Assembly: GCF_019649055.1 (NCBI RefSeq)
Contig: NW_026570448.1
Location: forward strand, 55,279-119,278
Reading direction: 5' to 3'
Source: Paramacrobiotus metropolitanus
Lineage: Eukaryota > Tardigrada > Eutardigrada > Parachela > Macrobiotidae
DNA length: 64,000 nucleotides
Positions 22,536 to 32,981 of this stretch are shown piece after piece (the stretch's first letter is position 1; every line of letters begins with the position of its first letter). A model generated the notes under the pieces. It was not told the origin of the DNA. It did not search any database and was given only the letters and a program-made list of their open reading frames with translations. The position numbers and the translations under genes were made by a program.

Positions 22536-23346
22536 CCTAACCTCCGAGCAGCTGGCGCAAGAAGAACAAAACATACAATTGAATTTCTTGAACTCGATCT
22601 TATAATATGTGACTTTGCAGTTTTGCATTGTAAGGGTGTAACGTTAAACCTGCTGTTATTTTTTGAATGTTGTTACTTTACAGTATGCAAATACGGTTTG
22701 TGTATACGCATTTTCACACACGAATCCAGGGAAACAGCAAAACTACACCTCGTATTTCTGGTGTTGTTATGTTGCAGTCAAAGGGCATCACAAGATACAG
22801 AAGAGCGAAATTAATAAGCGTTCTGTACTTTATCACGAACTCTGTACTTTACCTGCCGTAGGTAAAATTTATTCCATCAATTTCCCGGCAGAATCATTGA
22901 CATTTTTATTATCACTCAGTTTCTATGTAGAAATTAAATCCGCAGATGTAGCTTAGGATTAGATACTTAGATCAGCAAAATTTAAAGACGGATAACAGGT
23001 ACTACAGTAGCCTAAATACTGGTATGAATTACGATTAGGAGCAGAAGTAATTATATTCACCGGTAGGACCGAGTATGGTTTTGAAAGTCAGTATGAGAAT
23101 GGAGTTTTGATTGTGAGTATGAGCATGATAAGTTGAGAAAGGTTATGAGTATGTACTTGTATTAGGTTCATCCCTAGCCTACCTGTCTCATCTTTTTTCA
23201 GAAGCTGGTTGACATATGGCCACTGCGACACGCATGGTGCATGGATATAATTCGTAAATTTTGGAAATTCATTTTAAAATCGGAAAAAAATGCTATGGAT
23301 CTGGGATTGGTTCACTTTCGACTTGATAACCTTGAGTCTTTTACAG
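22536..23346. other. Spacer, no supported gene
   Basis: AT-rich. Open frames of 60-97 codons at 22623-22956 overlap one another in several frames and show no motif. Confidence 0.3.
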
Positions 23347-23608
23347 CAAAGTTAGAAGAAGATCGGGTAATAACCAGACTTTTGGTACACAACAATGCCT
23401 TTAAACTTTTTGCCCATTTTAGTACGCCATATTCCTTTAACCGGATGTTGCGTGCGCAAACGGTTTTCAGAACAATGTTTACAAATCATTTAGCTTTAGA
23501 ATGACATAAAGTATCACAAAAAAGTAATTTGGAGTGCGCGAAAGCGAAAGTTTTAGTGTATGTATCCCAGTTTTGATACCATGTACCGGGCCATTTCCCT
23601 TAAAGCAT
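23347..23608 (-). repeat. Dispersed repeat R1, copy b
   Basis: Inverse of copy a: AGATCGGGTAATAACCAGAC, CAACCGGATGTTGCG-like (here AACCGGATGTTGCGTGCGC), AGTGCGCGAAAGCGAAAG, ACCATGTACCGGGCC. The 87-codon open frame here (23241-23504) is largely this repeat and should not be taken as a gene. Confidence 0.7.
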
Positions 23609-25094
23609 ATCGCACAATAGCAAACTGCATGTGCGGTTTGCGTGCGGTTTGTGCTCATTTACAGAGTACACAATTGACTGGCTGAACGCTTGCGGCTAAT
23701 AGCGCTAATTTTCTTGTGTCTGTATCGTGTGACCAATTTGTGCTTCCGAAAGGAGTAAACACATCAGTTACACATCCATGAGCATAAGACGTGATTTAGC
23801 ATCCGTAGAATCCAGGAAATTTCTATGGAAGTAATTATTACAGCTAACAACAGGATCATAATTACTCGTCAACGTAGAGCCTGCTTTTTTGATGTTTTAA
23901 ACTAGGCACTTTGCGCGAGCGCATTGGCAGTTTTAATCACGTAGATTACCTTGCAAAAACCATAACAGCCAGCTGTACGTGGCGAGTACTGTAATCCCGA
24001 AACCTGTATCCTGTAGAAGACGCACGTTCCGTGATACACTGCAATTCTGACATCCTGTGACAGCCTAATTTACCTTATCTTATTAAATTTTGGTATTTGA
24101 TACTCTTCTATACAGTAATATTGAGTGTTCTCGTTCACAATGCAATTTTAACTTTCTTGTTAATACTTCTATGGGCAAGCTTACAGCGGAACCAGTTCAT
24201 CGGCATTATTATTTTTTTTTAAATTTCGCACAAAGTTTTGCGATTGATGAAATTTCAGAAAACAACAGTCATAATAACACATTATACTTGTTATTATTAT
24301 ACTTGCTCAAAATTAGATTACATAAAGCAAGCTTTTCGAAAAGGTTACACTTTTCACAACAAGAGCAATGCACAAAAACAAATCCGTTTTGGTTAACACT
24401 CGCCCTATTTTCACTGCCTTTCGGCACATAAACTCGTTTGACAAATGCCGATGTATCGAAAAAAAAACGCTCAACCTCAAAATTATAAATGAACAAAATT
24501 TAAGGACTTTCGGTGCTCGAAGCGATCACCACTGCCGGTGGGGCAGCGTATTTCAGTTTTCATCTTGCAAATTTCTGAAAATTCCCATTCTTTTCGTTTT
24601 TGATTTTTCTCACAAAAAGTGTTTTCTTTTATATTACTTTTGTTAAAAAATTGAGAACAAATGGTGAGGAATCATTTTTAGTAAAAATGTGTCGATTGAA
24701 ACTCGGCTGGTGCGAAACCAGTCTTTATGCCTTAACGGCGCATAAAAACTCAAACAGGCATCATAGCTCAAACAGGCATCATCACGAGTGTTAAATAAAC
24801 GAATATATGAATATATGGATATACGAGTATGGATGTACGAGAAAAAAATTATCTGACTGATTTCCCGTTCGCCGCTAACACGTTGTTTCGTCTTCGCTTC
24901 TTTCACGGTACCAAAGCATAGGCAAACTGCGCAGTGCGTACTTATTATATAATAATCCACTTTACAGTAGGTATACAAACTGTTATAAAATATACAACGT
25001 AATACGTGATGAAGTACTTACGCGTTATGTAACTTGCATACGAAAGAGATGCACCTTCTTAGATCTTACCGACTCAATCGATAGCCGTGCCCGT
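23609..25094. other. Spacer, no supported gene
   Basis: About 1.5 kb of AT-rich DNA. Open frames at 24090-24431 and 24643-24978 have no motif or splice support. 24755-24780 is a short direct repeat of ACTCAAACAGGCATCAT type. Confidence 0.3.
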
Positions 25095-25240
25095 GTTCAA
25101 TGTCAAGGCCAGATACTCAAAATCGACAGCAATGTTTAAAAGTAGTGAAATCATACTTACTGATAATTTTTGCAATGTCAGGGCCAGAGACTCAAAGTCG
25201 ACAGCAATGTTTAAAAGTAGTGAAATCATACTTAATGAAG
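25095..25240 (+). repeat. Tandem duplication, period about 75 bp
   Basis: Two near-identical units contain CAATGTCA(A/G)GGCCAGA, GACAGCAATGTTTAAAAGTA and GTGAAATCATACTTA. The period is a multiple of three, so two frames stay open across it, which explains the open frames here; no gene is implied. Confidence 0.75.
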
Positions 25241-26425
25241 TTCAGACTTGTGCATGCGGGCACTGCAGTTCACATGTGCTCAGAATATTTCAGAGTCATT
25301 GATTGCATGGGCATCAATGCCGGAGTTAATTTTGCGTTCGTTATACCGCGTTGCGGAAAGTTTATGACTATCAGACAGAGAGTGGAATGTAGAGAATTAA
25401 TTTCTCTACATTCTGATATGTAATGCATCAAGTCTAACCTTATGGAACGATTTTAAAATGCGTTTGAAGGAAATAGTCCCGTTTTGCTTTGCTGCATCGT
25501 ACTGCCAAACGAGGATGGTGGCAGTATAATAAGAGATTTGGAATTTGGATCGTTTTGGTAAAGTTCTCCTTGAAACGCTTGCCTCAATTTTTCTTGGACA
25601 CTTTGAATAACAGATTGTAGAGAAATTAATTTCCTACATTTTGGTGTGAAGTGAGCAGGTAAAACTGCTCCAGAAAACTCAGTAGGAGCGCAAAAGGCTT
25701 GTACCACTACATACGTGAATGTAAAATCTGACTCTGAAATATCAGCCGCGCAAGTGTGTACAGGGAATTTGCCAGGCCCGTCTGCACAAGACTAAAGCGG
25801 CTGTTAGAGTTAAGAGTCATTTCTGGTCGCAAATGTTAAAAGGACGCTGTTAGAGCATCTCAACGTAAACTCTTAATTTACCGCTTTGAAGGAGTTTCTA
25901 GATGTTTACTTGGGAAACAAGTGGGAGGTTATGCAGCTATGATTTAGGATTATCAGTATCAAGCAACTTTAGGTCACGGTTCAGTATATTAGGCGGTGAG
26001 CTCGTCCTTTATCTTAAGAACGAAAGAGCTAAAACCCACAGCCTCTTCTTGAAGCAGTATTCGACTATCTGTCATTCGGGATCAGGTTATGCGTATCCTG
26101 TTAATCTGGCTGGGACTGAAATTCCAGCCTTTTTGAGCCACCTCCGAAATGATCTGAAATCAGATTCGAATCCTGAACAGAAAATATATTCGTTGCGTTT
26201 ATACTTTACAGATGCGATTGAAAATTTGTAATTTTCTAATTCTTCTGTAGGTATAGTCATAGATACACATATAGATACACATTTTTGCCGCTTGCACGTT
26301 CATAATGAGAAATCCCAACAGAAATTGTCATAACCGAATACCTCATCGTACCTACAACACCGCTGCGAAAACTATGCGTACAAGGAGAACAGAAACATCG
26401 CTACGGAATGCCTGGTTGAGAAATC
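25241..26425. other. Spacer with two unexplained open frames
   Basis: Minus strand 25453-25707 (84 codons; FQGELYQNDPNSKSL, ILPPSSFGSTM) and plus strand 25902-26231 (109 codons; LGGELVLYLKNERAKTHSLF, DLKSDSNPEQKIYSLRLYF) read like protein but have no start context, splice partners or family I recognise. TGTAGAGAATTAATTTCTCTACA at about 25388 is a perfect palindrome, partly repeated near 25615. Possible remnants of a mobile element. Confidence 0.3.
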
Positions 26426-28056
26426 CTATCGTGGGCGGCGCCCGTAACACAGAAGGAACGCTGTTCGCCATTGCGCTATAATCACCACCTTCAGATCCTT
26501 CAGGGCGACGGCAAACAGCAGCGGATCAAGCACCGTCTGCACGGAGTACATCAGATTCGCCGCTTCTTTCAGCACCGTTACATCCACACCCCAGAACGCC
26601 AGCAGCATCCAGTAGATCTTCTCAGGCGCCCAGCAGATGACAATACTACCCGTCAACGCCGTCAACACCCGGAAACCATGACTACTGTCCGCCGTCGCTT
26701 TCCCGTTGGGAACCCCGCCGTTTGTCACCGCCGGACTCTCCGTGACTTTCCCTAACTGTTTGCGTTTCCACAGCAAATACGGATACGACAGCAGCATGAC
26801 GAGCATCGGAACGACGTATACCCACACGTCTACGAACCTAGATATGGCACAACCGGTAAATACATTTCTTTTTGTGTATGAAGCATTTTTAGGGAGAAAC
26901 TACGAAAAAGAATCACCGAAATGACATACCGAACGCTTCATGACTACGGTCTACGGAGACAGCAATACCATCCGAAGTGTTGCTATTTCTGTATTTCTAG
27001 AAGTACAATGTAGGACTAAATGGTCGCATAGCCCCATACCCAGCATTCTGTACGCAAGCGGTGCAGTGCACTTGTACGAAACGGATATTTTGAACTCAGT
27101 CGTACAGTGCACTGCGCTGCATTCGTACTGAATGTGGAGATTTTGGGTATGCGACCATTTTGTCCTAAGCTGTACGATCGATGTTGTCTGTATGACGAAA
27201 AAGTGGAGATTTATCAAGGCAATCGACTACCAGAGTGCATGAGCAACAAAAACTTACCCAATGCGAATAAATCGCCTACACTTAATATAAACAGAAAAAC
27301 GTTTGTTCGCACCGTATATGCGTTCAACCAGGCATTTATTTTGCAGTAAGTAAGTACATGACTGTTCTACAAAATATTGCTGTTTCGACGGTACATGTAG
27401 TTCCAGCTGGTTCTGTCATTCTAGTAGAGGAGAATCTGTCTAGTCGAGCAAAGCGAGCCATAATTTGCACAAGAAACTGTTTTTCTAATACATGAAGAAA
27501 AGCAACGTTGTATATGCTTTGGCACGAACCCGGCATACTGCGGTTGCGCGTCCATGGCAATGGTGCACTCCGTAGCGTTCGCCATCCCGGGGCGGTAGTA
27601 CAGATAGTCTATTAGCAGTAGCGGCCCAGTTAGCAGGTGACAATATCCGAGCATCAGCAGGCAAAACAACACCGCGGTACGAATGGAATGATAGTTGCGG
27701 TAGTGGATGGGGAAGGTCGACGCCCAGATGCGATTGAGCGTGATAGTCAGGTGGCTGTGCAGAACAGCGGCCCCGCCCACCCATTCACTGTAGATGGCCA
27801 CACTGCATAAGAACGAGGTGAAGTACCAGCGCTGTCGGGTGTAGGTTAAAAGATTGAGCAGATCCGCGAACGTCTGAAAGATGTTGGCGCATAACAGACT
27901 GATTAGGTACACTGCGAACGGGGTGTGCAAGGTGCGTTTGATGGCGAATAGAAGGAGAATGTATCCGTTCATGAGCAAGGTCAAGACGGTGAAGATTACT
28001 AGTGATGTTGTGGAACCGTTCCATTCGTACTTAATTTCGCTGGAATTATTGGCCAT
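26426..28056 (-). CDS. Class A-like 7TM receptor B (2 exons, 312 aa)
   Basis: Exon 1 (28056-27530) starts at MANNSSEIKYEW by homology; a Met 16 codons upstream is also in frame. It covers TM1-TM4 with FADLLN in TM2, the TM3 cysteine (FLCSVAIY), NRIWASTFPIHYRNYH and an ECL2 cysteine (ATECTI). Donor GTTCGT follows QYAG in phase 2. Exon 2 (26837-26426, acceptor atatctag) covers TM5-TM7 with CWAPEK in TM6 and DPLLFAVALKDL in TM7. The sum is 939 nt, equal in length to the intronless receptor D, which supports the model. The intron sits before TM5, at a different place from that of receptor A, and contains a MITE. Confidence 0.75.
27011..27167. mobile_element. 157 bp palindromic MITE in receptor B intron
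   Basis: The left arm TAGGACTAAATGGTCGCATA and the right arm TATGCGACCATTTTGTCCTA are inverses. Similarity goes on inward through GTGCAGTGCAC and GTACAGTGCACTGCGCTGCA, so nearly the whole element can fold back on itself. The outermost TA may be a target duplication, as in mariner-type MITEs. A single arm also occurs at 22147-22213. Confidence 0.65.
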
Positions 28057-28623
28057 CACAAAACTCTCCATATTTCTTAACGTGGACTTTCTAGTTTCCC
28101 TCAATAATGGCAGCGTTAAAATATTGCATAGGCTTTGCTGGAAGTGATAGTGAATTGTTAGTGGTCCGGATGCGAGTTTTAATCAGTGAAGTTGCCTTCC
28201 TTGTTTACATTGAATCCCTTAAGGTTTCCGTAACAAGCGTTTGCAGTTTATTCAGCTGTTTCGATGTGTTAACTGGAATGAGTACACCTCCCTGTTTCAA
28301 TTCATACTGCCGTAGTATCACACAGACATTCAGAATTTCGACCCGCAAAGCTCGTTAATACATCGCCTTCCTATAGTACAGTATAATATAACATTGCGTA
28401 CCAGTACAAAACAGTGATGAAATGTTGAAATGATTGTATGCAGTGCACAAGCACATTAACGAAAATAACGGTGCTGAACGTATATCAACAAAGAAAAGCA
28501 ATATGCATATGTACTTCTTCCTTCTAGTGTCTATTTAAAATATAATATGCAATGAAATATGTACATGATTATTACCAGTGTGCACGTTCTGTAGTCAACA
28601 AAACCAGGAAATGTCTGAAATTG
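28057..28623. other. Spacer between receptors B and C
   Basis: AT-rich, no supported gene. Confidence 0.35.
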
Positions 28624-29553
28624 TTATCCACGACGGCATATTAATCCTACTTTGGATTTAAATGCCTTACGAAGGCTTTTAAACGATAACGTAAGCAATA
28701 TGGGATCCAAAACTTGCTGCAAGGAGTATATCACATCACCAAAGACTATCTGTAACACGTCCGGTATCGCAGTATCTCCGAACACCTTAAGAATCCCGAT
28801 AATCTTGGTTGGGGTCCAACATATCAGTGTTATGAATGTAGTCGCCGTAAGGATCAAAAACGCATGCCGGTTTTCTTTCGCCGGTCTCTGTAAACTACTC
28901 TTCCCAATGATGGCAGCTTGACAATGGAATGTTTTCCCAACATCCATGGTTCTGCATAATAAATACGGATATGCCGCTAAAATGATCAGAACCGGAACAT
29001 TATTGATCCAAATCTTTAAGAAGCGGCGCAGAACCGGCTGGGCGCTGCTGACTACCTCGCACTCGGTGGCGGTCTGCATATTGGGCCGATAATACAGAAG
29101 ATCCTGTAATAACAACGGCGATAGTAATACGTGACAGTAGGTCCCCATCGTCAGGCAGATAACCACCGCGATCTGCGTGGAATGGTAGTTGCGGTAGTTC
29201 AGTGGGAAGGTCAACGCCCACATCCGGTTTAACGTGATTAGGAGATGCGCATGAAGGTCCAGGGCGCTTCCAACATGGTCAAAGTATATCTTCATATTGA
29301 ACAGGATCGAGGTGAAGAACCAGCGCACCTGCCAGGATTCCATCATGAAGAACGGGTCCGCCAGGGTTACGAGGATGTTCGACAGGAGCAGGTTGATCAG
29401 ATACACGGTGAAGGGCGTGCGCAGGCTGCGGCTTTTTAGGAAGAAAAATAGCAGGCATCCGTTTAGCGCCAATTTCACGACAGCGAAAACACCCACTGCT
29501 ATAACAGGTCCGTATAATTCCACAGTGCTGGTGTTGGACACATTGGAAGACAT
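28624..29553 (-). CDS. Class A-like 7TM receptor C (single exon, 309 aa)
   Basis: Uninterrupted frame starting MSSNVSNTSTVELYG with two N-glycosylation sequons. TM2 carries LADPFF (residues 64-69). NR of NRMWALTFPLNYR is at 109-110, CWTP of TM6 at 245-248, and DP of TM7 at 283-284. The cysteine that other receptors in the cluster have at the top of TM3 (ILCIIKMY, LLCNIKIY) is Phe85 here (ILFNMKIY), while the ECL2 partner Cys165 (ATECEVV) remains. In class A receptors these two normally form the conserved disulfide, so this copy probably lacks it. It shares with D and E the absence of introns and strong similarity through TM2-TM5. Confidence 0.8.
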   Translation of the reverse strand: MSSNVSNTSTVELYGPVIAVGVFAVVKLALNGCLLFFFLKSRSLRTPFTVYLINLLLSNILVTLADPFFMMESWQVRWFFTSILFNMKIYFDHVGSALDLHAHLLITLNRMWALTFPLNYRNYHSTQIAVVICLTMGTYCHVLLSPLLLQDLLYYRPNMQTATECEVVSSAQPVLRRFLKIWINNVPVLIILAAYPYLLCRTMDVGKTFHCQAAIIGKSSLQRPAKENRHAFLILTATTFITLICWTPTKIIGILKVFGDTAIPDVLQIVFGDVIYSLQQVLDPILLTLSFKSLRKAFKSKVGLICRRG

Positions 29554-30132
29554 GTTTGTGTCACTGAGACGCTTTCGATTTTGTCACTCAGAAACGTAAT
29601 GACAGTGGAAGAGGATTTTTCCTGCATGTACTCTGTAAATACGTAGGTAACGTGGCTATAAATTGTCATCGCGATCCTGAAAACGCTGAAATAGAGGTCG
29701 ATACAAAAAAAATGGGAAGCCGCATGAGCCGAACAACAACTACATTAAATGTTTGCCAAAGGGAATCCCCCAGGATTGCAGTTTTGCTTGGCCGTCGTAG
29801 TATTTCAACAGCCGATGACTTCAAAAATAGTTTTAATAACGATGCGGCCACGATGAAAAGGCTTTTCTCAAGTCGATGCATTTTATTTAATGTGGGAGCT
29901 GTACTGTTATAATTATTAGATTCCCTGGAAAATTAAAGACTTTTTCAAGAAGAGCGATGAGAAGTGTGCAGCTTAATAATTTAAGCACAAGTACATTATC
30001 AAGAAAGACAGTTTTATCAGCGAGTTTTTATTCCCTTCAGTTATACGCCTACGTAAGCATTAAGTTGAAGTTTGTCAAGTTGAGCGCTAAACATGCTAGT
30101 TATCCAAGCAAGCTAACGATTGGAGGGGACAT
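29554..30132. other. Spacer between receptors C and D
   Basis: AT-rich. The plus-strand open frame 29652-29912 has no motif. No supported gene. Confidence 0.35.
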
Positions 30133-31071
30133 CTACTGGCAGCTGCACAATCGGTGTAATGTAAATTTGACCGTTGCACGCAGGCGTTGTAACGATAATG
30201 TAAAGAGTATGGGATCCACTATCAGCTGCAAGGAATATAAGACATCATCCAGCACAATTCGCACCGATTCCGGCACCGTTACATCCCGAAAAATCCTCAA
30301 AATATTAAGAAACTTGGCTGGGCTCCAGCAGATTACTATACTGCCAGTTAAACCGGTAAGGATCCAGAAAGCATGCCGGTTTTCTCCGGATGCAGCCTTC
30401 TCTTTCCAGATTTCCGCGAAGTGTCCTCTGCCGCGGGGCAGTGGTGACGGAACCGTTCTGTCCTTGGTTTTCCATAATAAATACGGATACGCTGACACAT
30501 TTACCAACATCGGGGCTGTATTGATCCAGATTTTCAAGAATCTGCGCAGAATCGGTTGGGCGCTGCTGACCACCTCGCATTCGGTGGCAGTCTGCATATC
30601 GGGTCGGTAGTATAGAAAATCTTGCAATAATAACGGTGATAGTAAAACATGACAGTACGTCCACATCGTGGCGCAGATCAGCACAGCGGTTTTCGTGGAA
30701 TGGTGACTGCGGTAGTGCAGGGGAAAGGTCAAGGCCCACATGCGGTTAAGCGTGATCAGAAGGTGGGCGTGAAGAGTCACTGCACTGCCAATATGGTCCA
30801 GATACATTTTTATAATGCACAGTATCGATGTGAAGTACCAGCGTACTTGCCAGGATTCCAGCATGAAAAAGGGATCCGCCAGGGTAATGAAGATGTTGGA
30901 GAGGAGCAGGTTAATTAAATACACCGTAAAGGGCGTGCGTAGACGGCGGTTGTTTAGGAAGACAAAAAGCAGGCATCCGTTAAACATAAGCTTCAATATC
31001 AGGAAGACTCCCAGAGAGATGGCCGGTCCTGGGAAACCCTCGACAGTGATGTTGGATAAGTTGGAAGGCAT
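30133..31071 (-). CDS. Class A-like 7TM receptor D (single exon, 312 aa)
   Basis: Intact frame starting MPSNLSNITVEGF. TM2 has LADPFF, the TM3 cysteine is present (ILCIIKMY), then NRMWALTFPLHYRSHH. ECL2 has ATECEVV, TM6 CWSPAK, and TM7 DPILFTLSLQRL. The third intracellular loop is Arg/Lys-rich (RTVPSPLPRGRGH). It is closest to receptor C, which lies 0.6 kb downstream in the same orientation, so they are probably a tandem duplicate pair. Expected in the plasma membrane; ligand and G-protein unknown. Confidence 0.82.
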   Translation of the reverse strand: MPSNLSNITVEGFPGPAISLGVFLILKLMFNGCLLFVFLNNRRLRTPFTVYLINLLLSNIFITLADPFFMLESWQVRWYFTSILCIIKMYLDHIGSAVTLHAHLLITLNRMWALTFPLHYRSHHSTKTAVLICATMWTYCHVLLSPLLLQDFLYYRPDMQTATECEVVSSAQPILRRFLKIWINTAPMLVNVSAYPYLLWKTKDRTVPSPLPRGRGHFAEIWKEKAASGENRHAFWILTGLTGSIVICWSPAKFLNILRIFRDVTVPESVRIVLDDVLYSLQLIVDPILFTLSLQRLRATVKFTLHRLCSCQ

Positions 31072-31948
31072 CTTCTTGTACAGATAACTTAGTCGCCGTT
31101 TTCAAAAACGTATTGATAGTGCAGATGTGATACTGGCGCATACTTTGCATATGTCTAACTATTAACTGTTACCGGGATTAAGGTAACCGTGGATAGATAT
31201 TCTTTCCAAAAAAATGTGCAGAGTCATTCCTGCTGAGCTAGAGAACTTTTACCAGAGTAATTCCCTTAGGAACGCCGCCCAAAGATTCGATTAAATATTT
31301 CAGCAGCTTCTGGCTTTAAAATTGACTATAGCATTTTGCATTCACAATATTACAGGATCTTTAAATAACGATGAATTTTGCTAATATTCCAATAATGCAT
31401 GACGTATGCCACATCGTATACATATTGCCAGAAAATTTAGAGTTACTGTAGAAAAATGCGTTGAGAAAATTGATGTTATGATACTGTACAGTTTACAGTT
31501 ACACTGATAAAAAGAGAAACACACGACTTAAAAGCTATAGCTGTATTAGCTATTTTGCTCACCAATAAAGCTTTATAATGGTTATCTTTCAAATTCTTTA
31601 ACTTTGTTAGAATGTTATCCTTGTTTACATGCGTAAGCGTCTAATTTGTCTAAGCACTTTCACACCATAAAGGCTTGGGTTAGTTTCTCTATAATTTCAA
31701 ATTATTTGCCTTGTAATGGTAGCATTGCCGCGCCCTGGACTATGGTTATAACTTGCTGACTCAAGTTTCTTGATGGTTTGCCCAGGGGATTCTTAACAGT
31801 GCTGTCTTAACGAATCCACAACGGAATATTGTTAGGTAATCAAGCAGGAACTCTGTTACCTGTCTTCCGCACGATCAATACCTGCCGATAATCATACAGC
31901 TTTGAAGTAGGTGCCATGCAACACCAACGAACGAAAGAACAAACAAAA
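31072..31948. other. Spacer between receptors D and E
   Basis: AT-rich, about 880 bp, no supported gene. Confidence 0.35.
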
Positions 31949-32914
31949 TTATGACAATGTTTTAATGGTACAAAACCGCTTTAAATGCTTTATCACACGG
32001 GTACGCACACGCGTCAGAGAAACCGTAAAAAGCATCGGATCCAGGATCATCTGGCATGTGAATATAACATCGACAAACGCTATATCAATCCATCTCGGCG
32101 TTTTAACGTCACCAAACACTTTGGCGATACTGATGACTTTGGCCGGGGTCCAGCAAATGAAAATACTGACAGTCAAAACGGTCAGCACCCAGAAAGCATG
32201 CAGGTTTTCTCTCGATTCCGCTTTCTCCTTCCTGATTTGCACGCGTCGCTCTGTTCCACAGTTCATTTGAGATGAAATTGTTTTCCTCTTCGTGTTCTTA
32301 GTTTTCCATAACAAATAGGGATAGGGTAACAGGATAACCAGCGCTGGCATTGTGTTAATCCAGATTTTCAGGAATTTCCGCAGGACTGGTTGGGCGTTGT
32401 TGACCACCTCGCATTCGGTGGCAGTCTGCATATCCGGTCGATAATAAAGCAGATCGATCAACAATAACGGCGCTAACAATAAATGGCAGTACAGTGTCAT
32501 CAAAAGGCAAATGAGGATAGCGATTCTCTTGGAATGGTAGTTGCGGTACGACAGAGGAAAAGTCAGCGCCCAGATGCGGTTCAGGGTGATTAGACAGTGG
32601 GCATGGATACCTAAAGCGCTTCCCATATGGTCTAAATAAATTTTGATGTTACACAGTAGGGATGTGAAAAACCAGCGCAGTTGCAAAGATTCCATAATAA
32701 ACAAGGGATCCATTGAAGTTTTAATGATATTCGAGACCAGTAAATTAATCAGATACACGGCGAACGGTGTTCTTAAGCTTCTGTTGTCCAGGAAAATATA
32801 CAGCAAATATCCGTTCAGCAGGCACTTTACTGCAGCAAAGACGGTTATGGTCACAGCCGACGAATCGAATTGTTTATCCGTTAAATTGGAAATATTCACA
32901 GACCTATTTTTCAT
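31949..32914 (-). CDS. Class A-like 7TM receptor E (single exon, 321 aa)
   Basis: The start is set at MKNRSVNISNLTD (32914) because it gives an N-terminus like the paralogs. The frame is open further upstream to 33025, but those codons fall partly inside the TRIM element at 32982 and would put an unrelated tail on the receptor. Marks: VSNIIKTSMDPLF in TM2, the TM3 cysteine (LLCNIKIY), NRIWALTFPLSYRNYH, ATECEVV in ECL2, CWTPAK in TM6, DPMLFTVSLTRV in TM7. The third loop is basic (KTKNTKRKT). Same orientation as B, C and D. Confidence 0.8.
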   Translation of the reverse strand: MKNRSVNISNLTDKQFDSSAVTITVFAAVKCLLNGYLLYIFLDNRSLRTPFAVYLINLLVSNIIKTSMDPLFIMESLQLRWFFTSLLCNIKIYLDHMGSALGIHAHCLITLNRIWALTFPLSYRNYHSKRIAILICLLMTLYCHLLLAPLLLIDLLYYRPDMQTATECEVVNNAQPVLRKFLKIWINTMPALVILLPYPYLLWKTKNTKRKTISSQMNCGTERRVQIRKEKAESRENLHAFWVLTVLTVSIFICWTPAKVISIAKVFGDVKTPRWIDIAFVDVIFTCQMILDPMLFTVSLTRVRTRVIKHLKRFCTIKTLS

Positions 32915-32981
32915 GAGGATACATTTACAGGCATCTTTTCTTAGCCTAATAATAATAATCATACATTTAATGTTAATTGCC

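Noticed and set aside
23241-23504. 87-codon open frame as a gene
   Set aside because: Most of it is dispersed repeat R1 in reverse; the same sequence recurs at three other places in other frames.
25095-25240. CRISPR-like direct repeats
   Set aside because: Only two long units in tandem with no spacers; a simple duplication.
29957-30610. 217-codon plus-strand frame
   Set aside because: Antisense shadow of receptor D.
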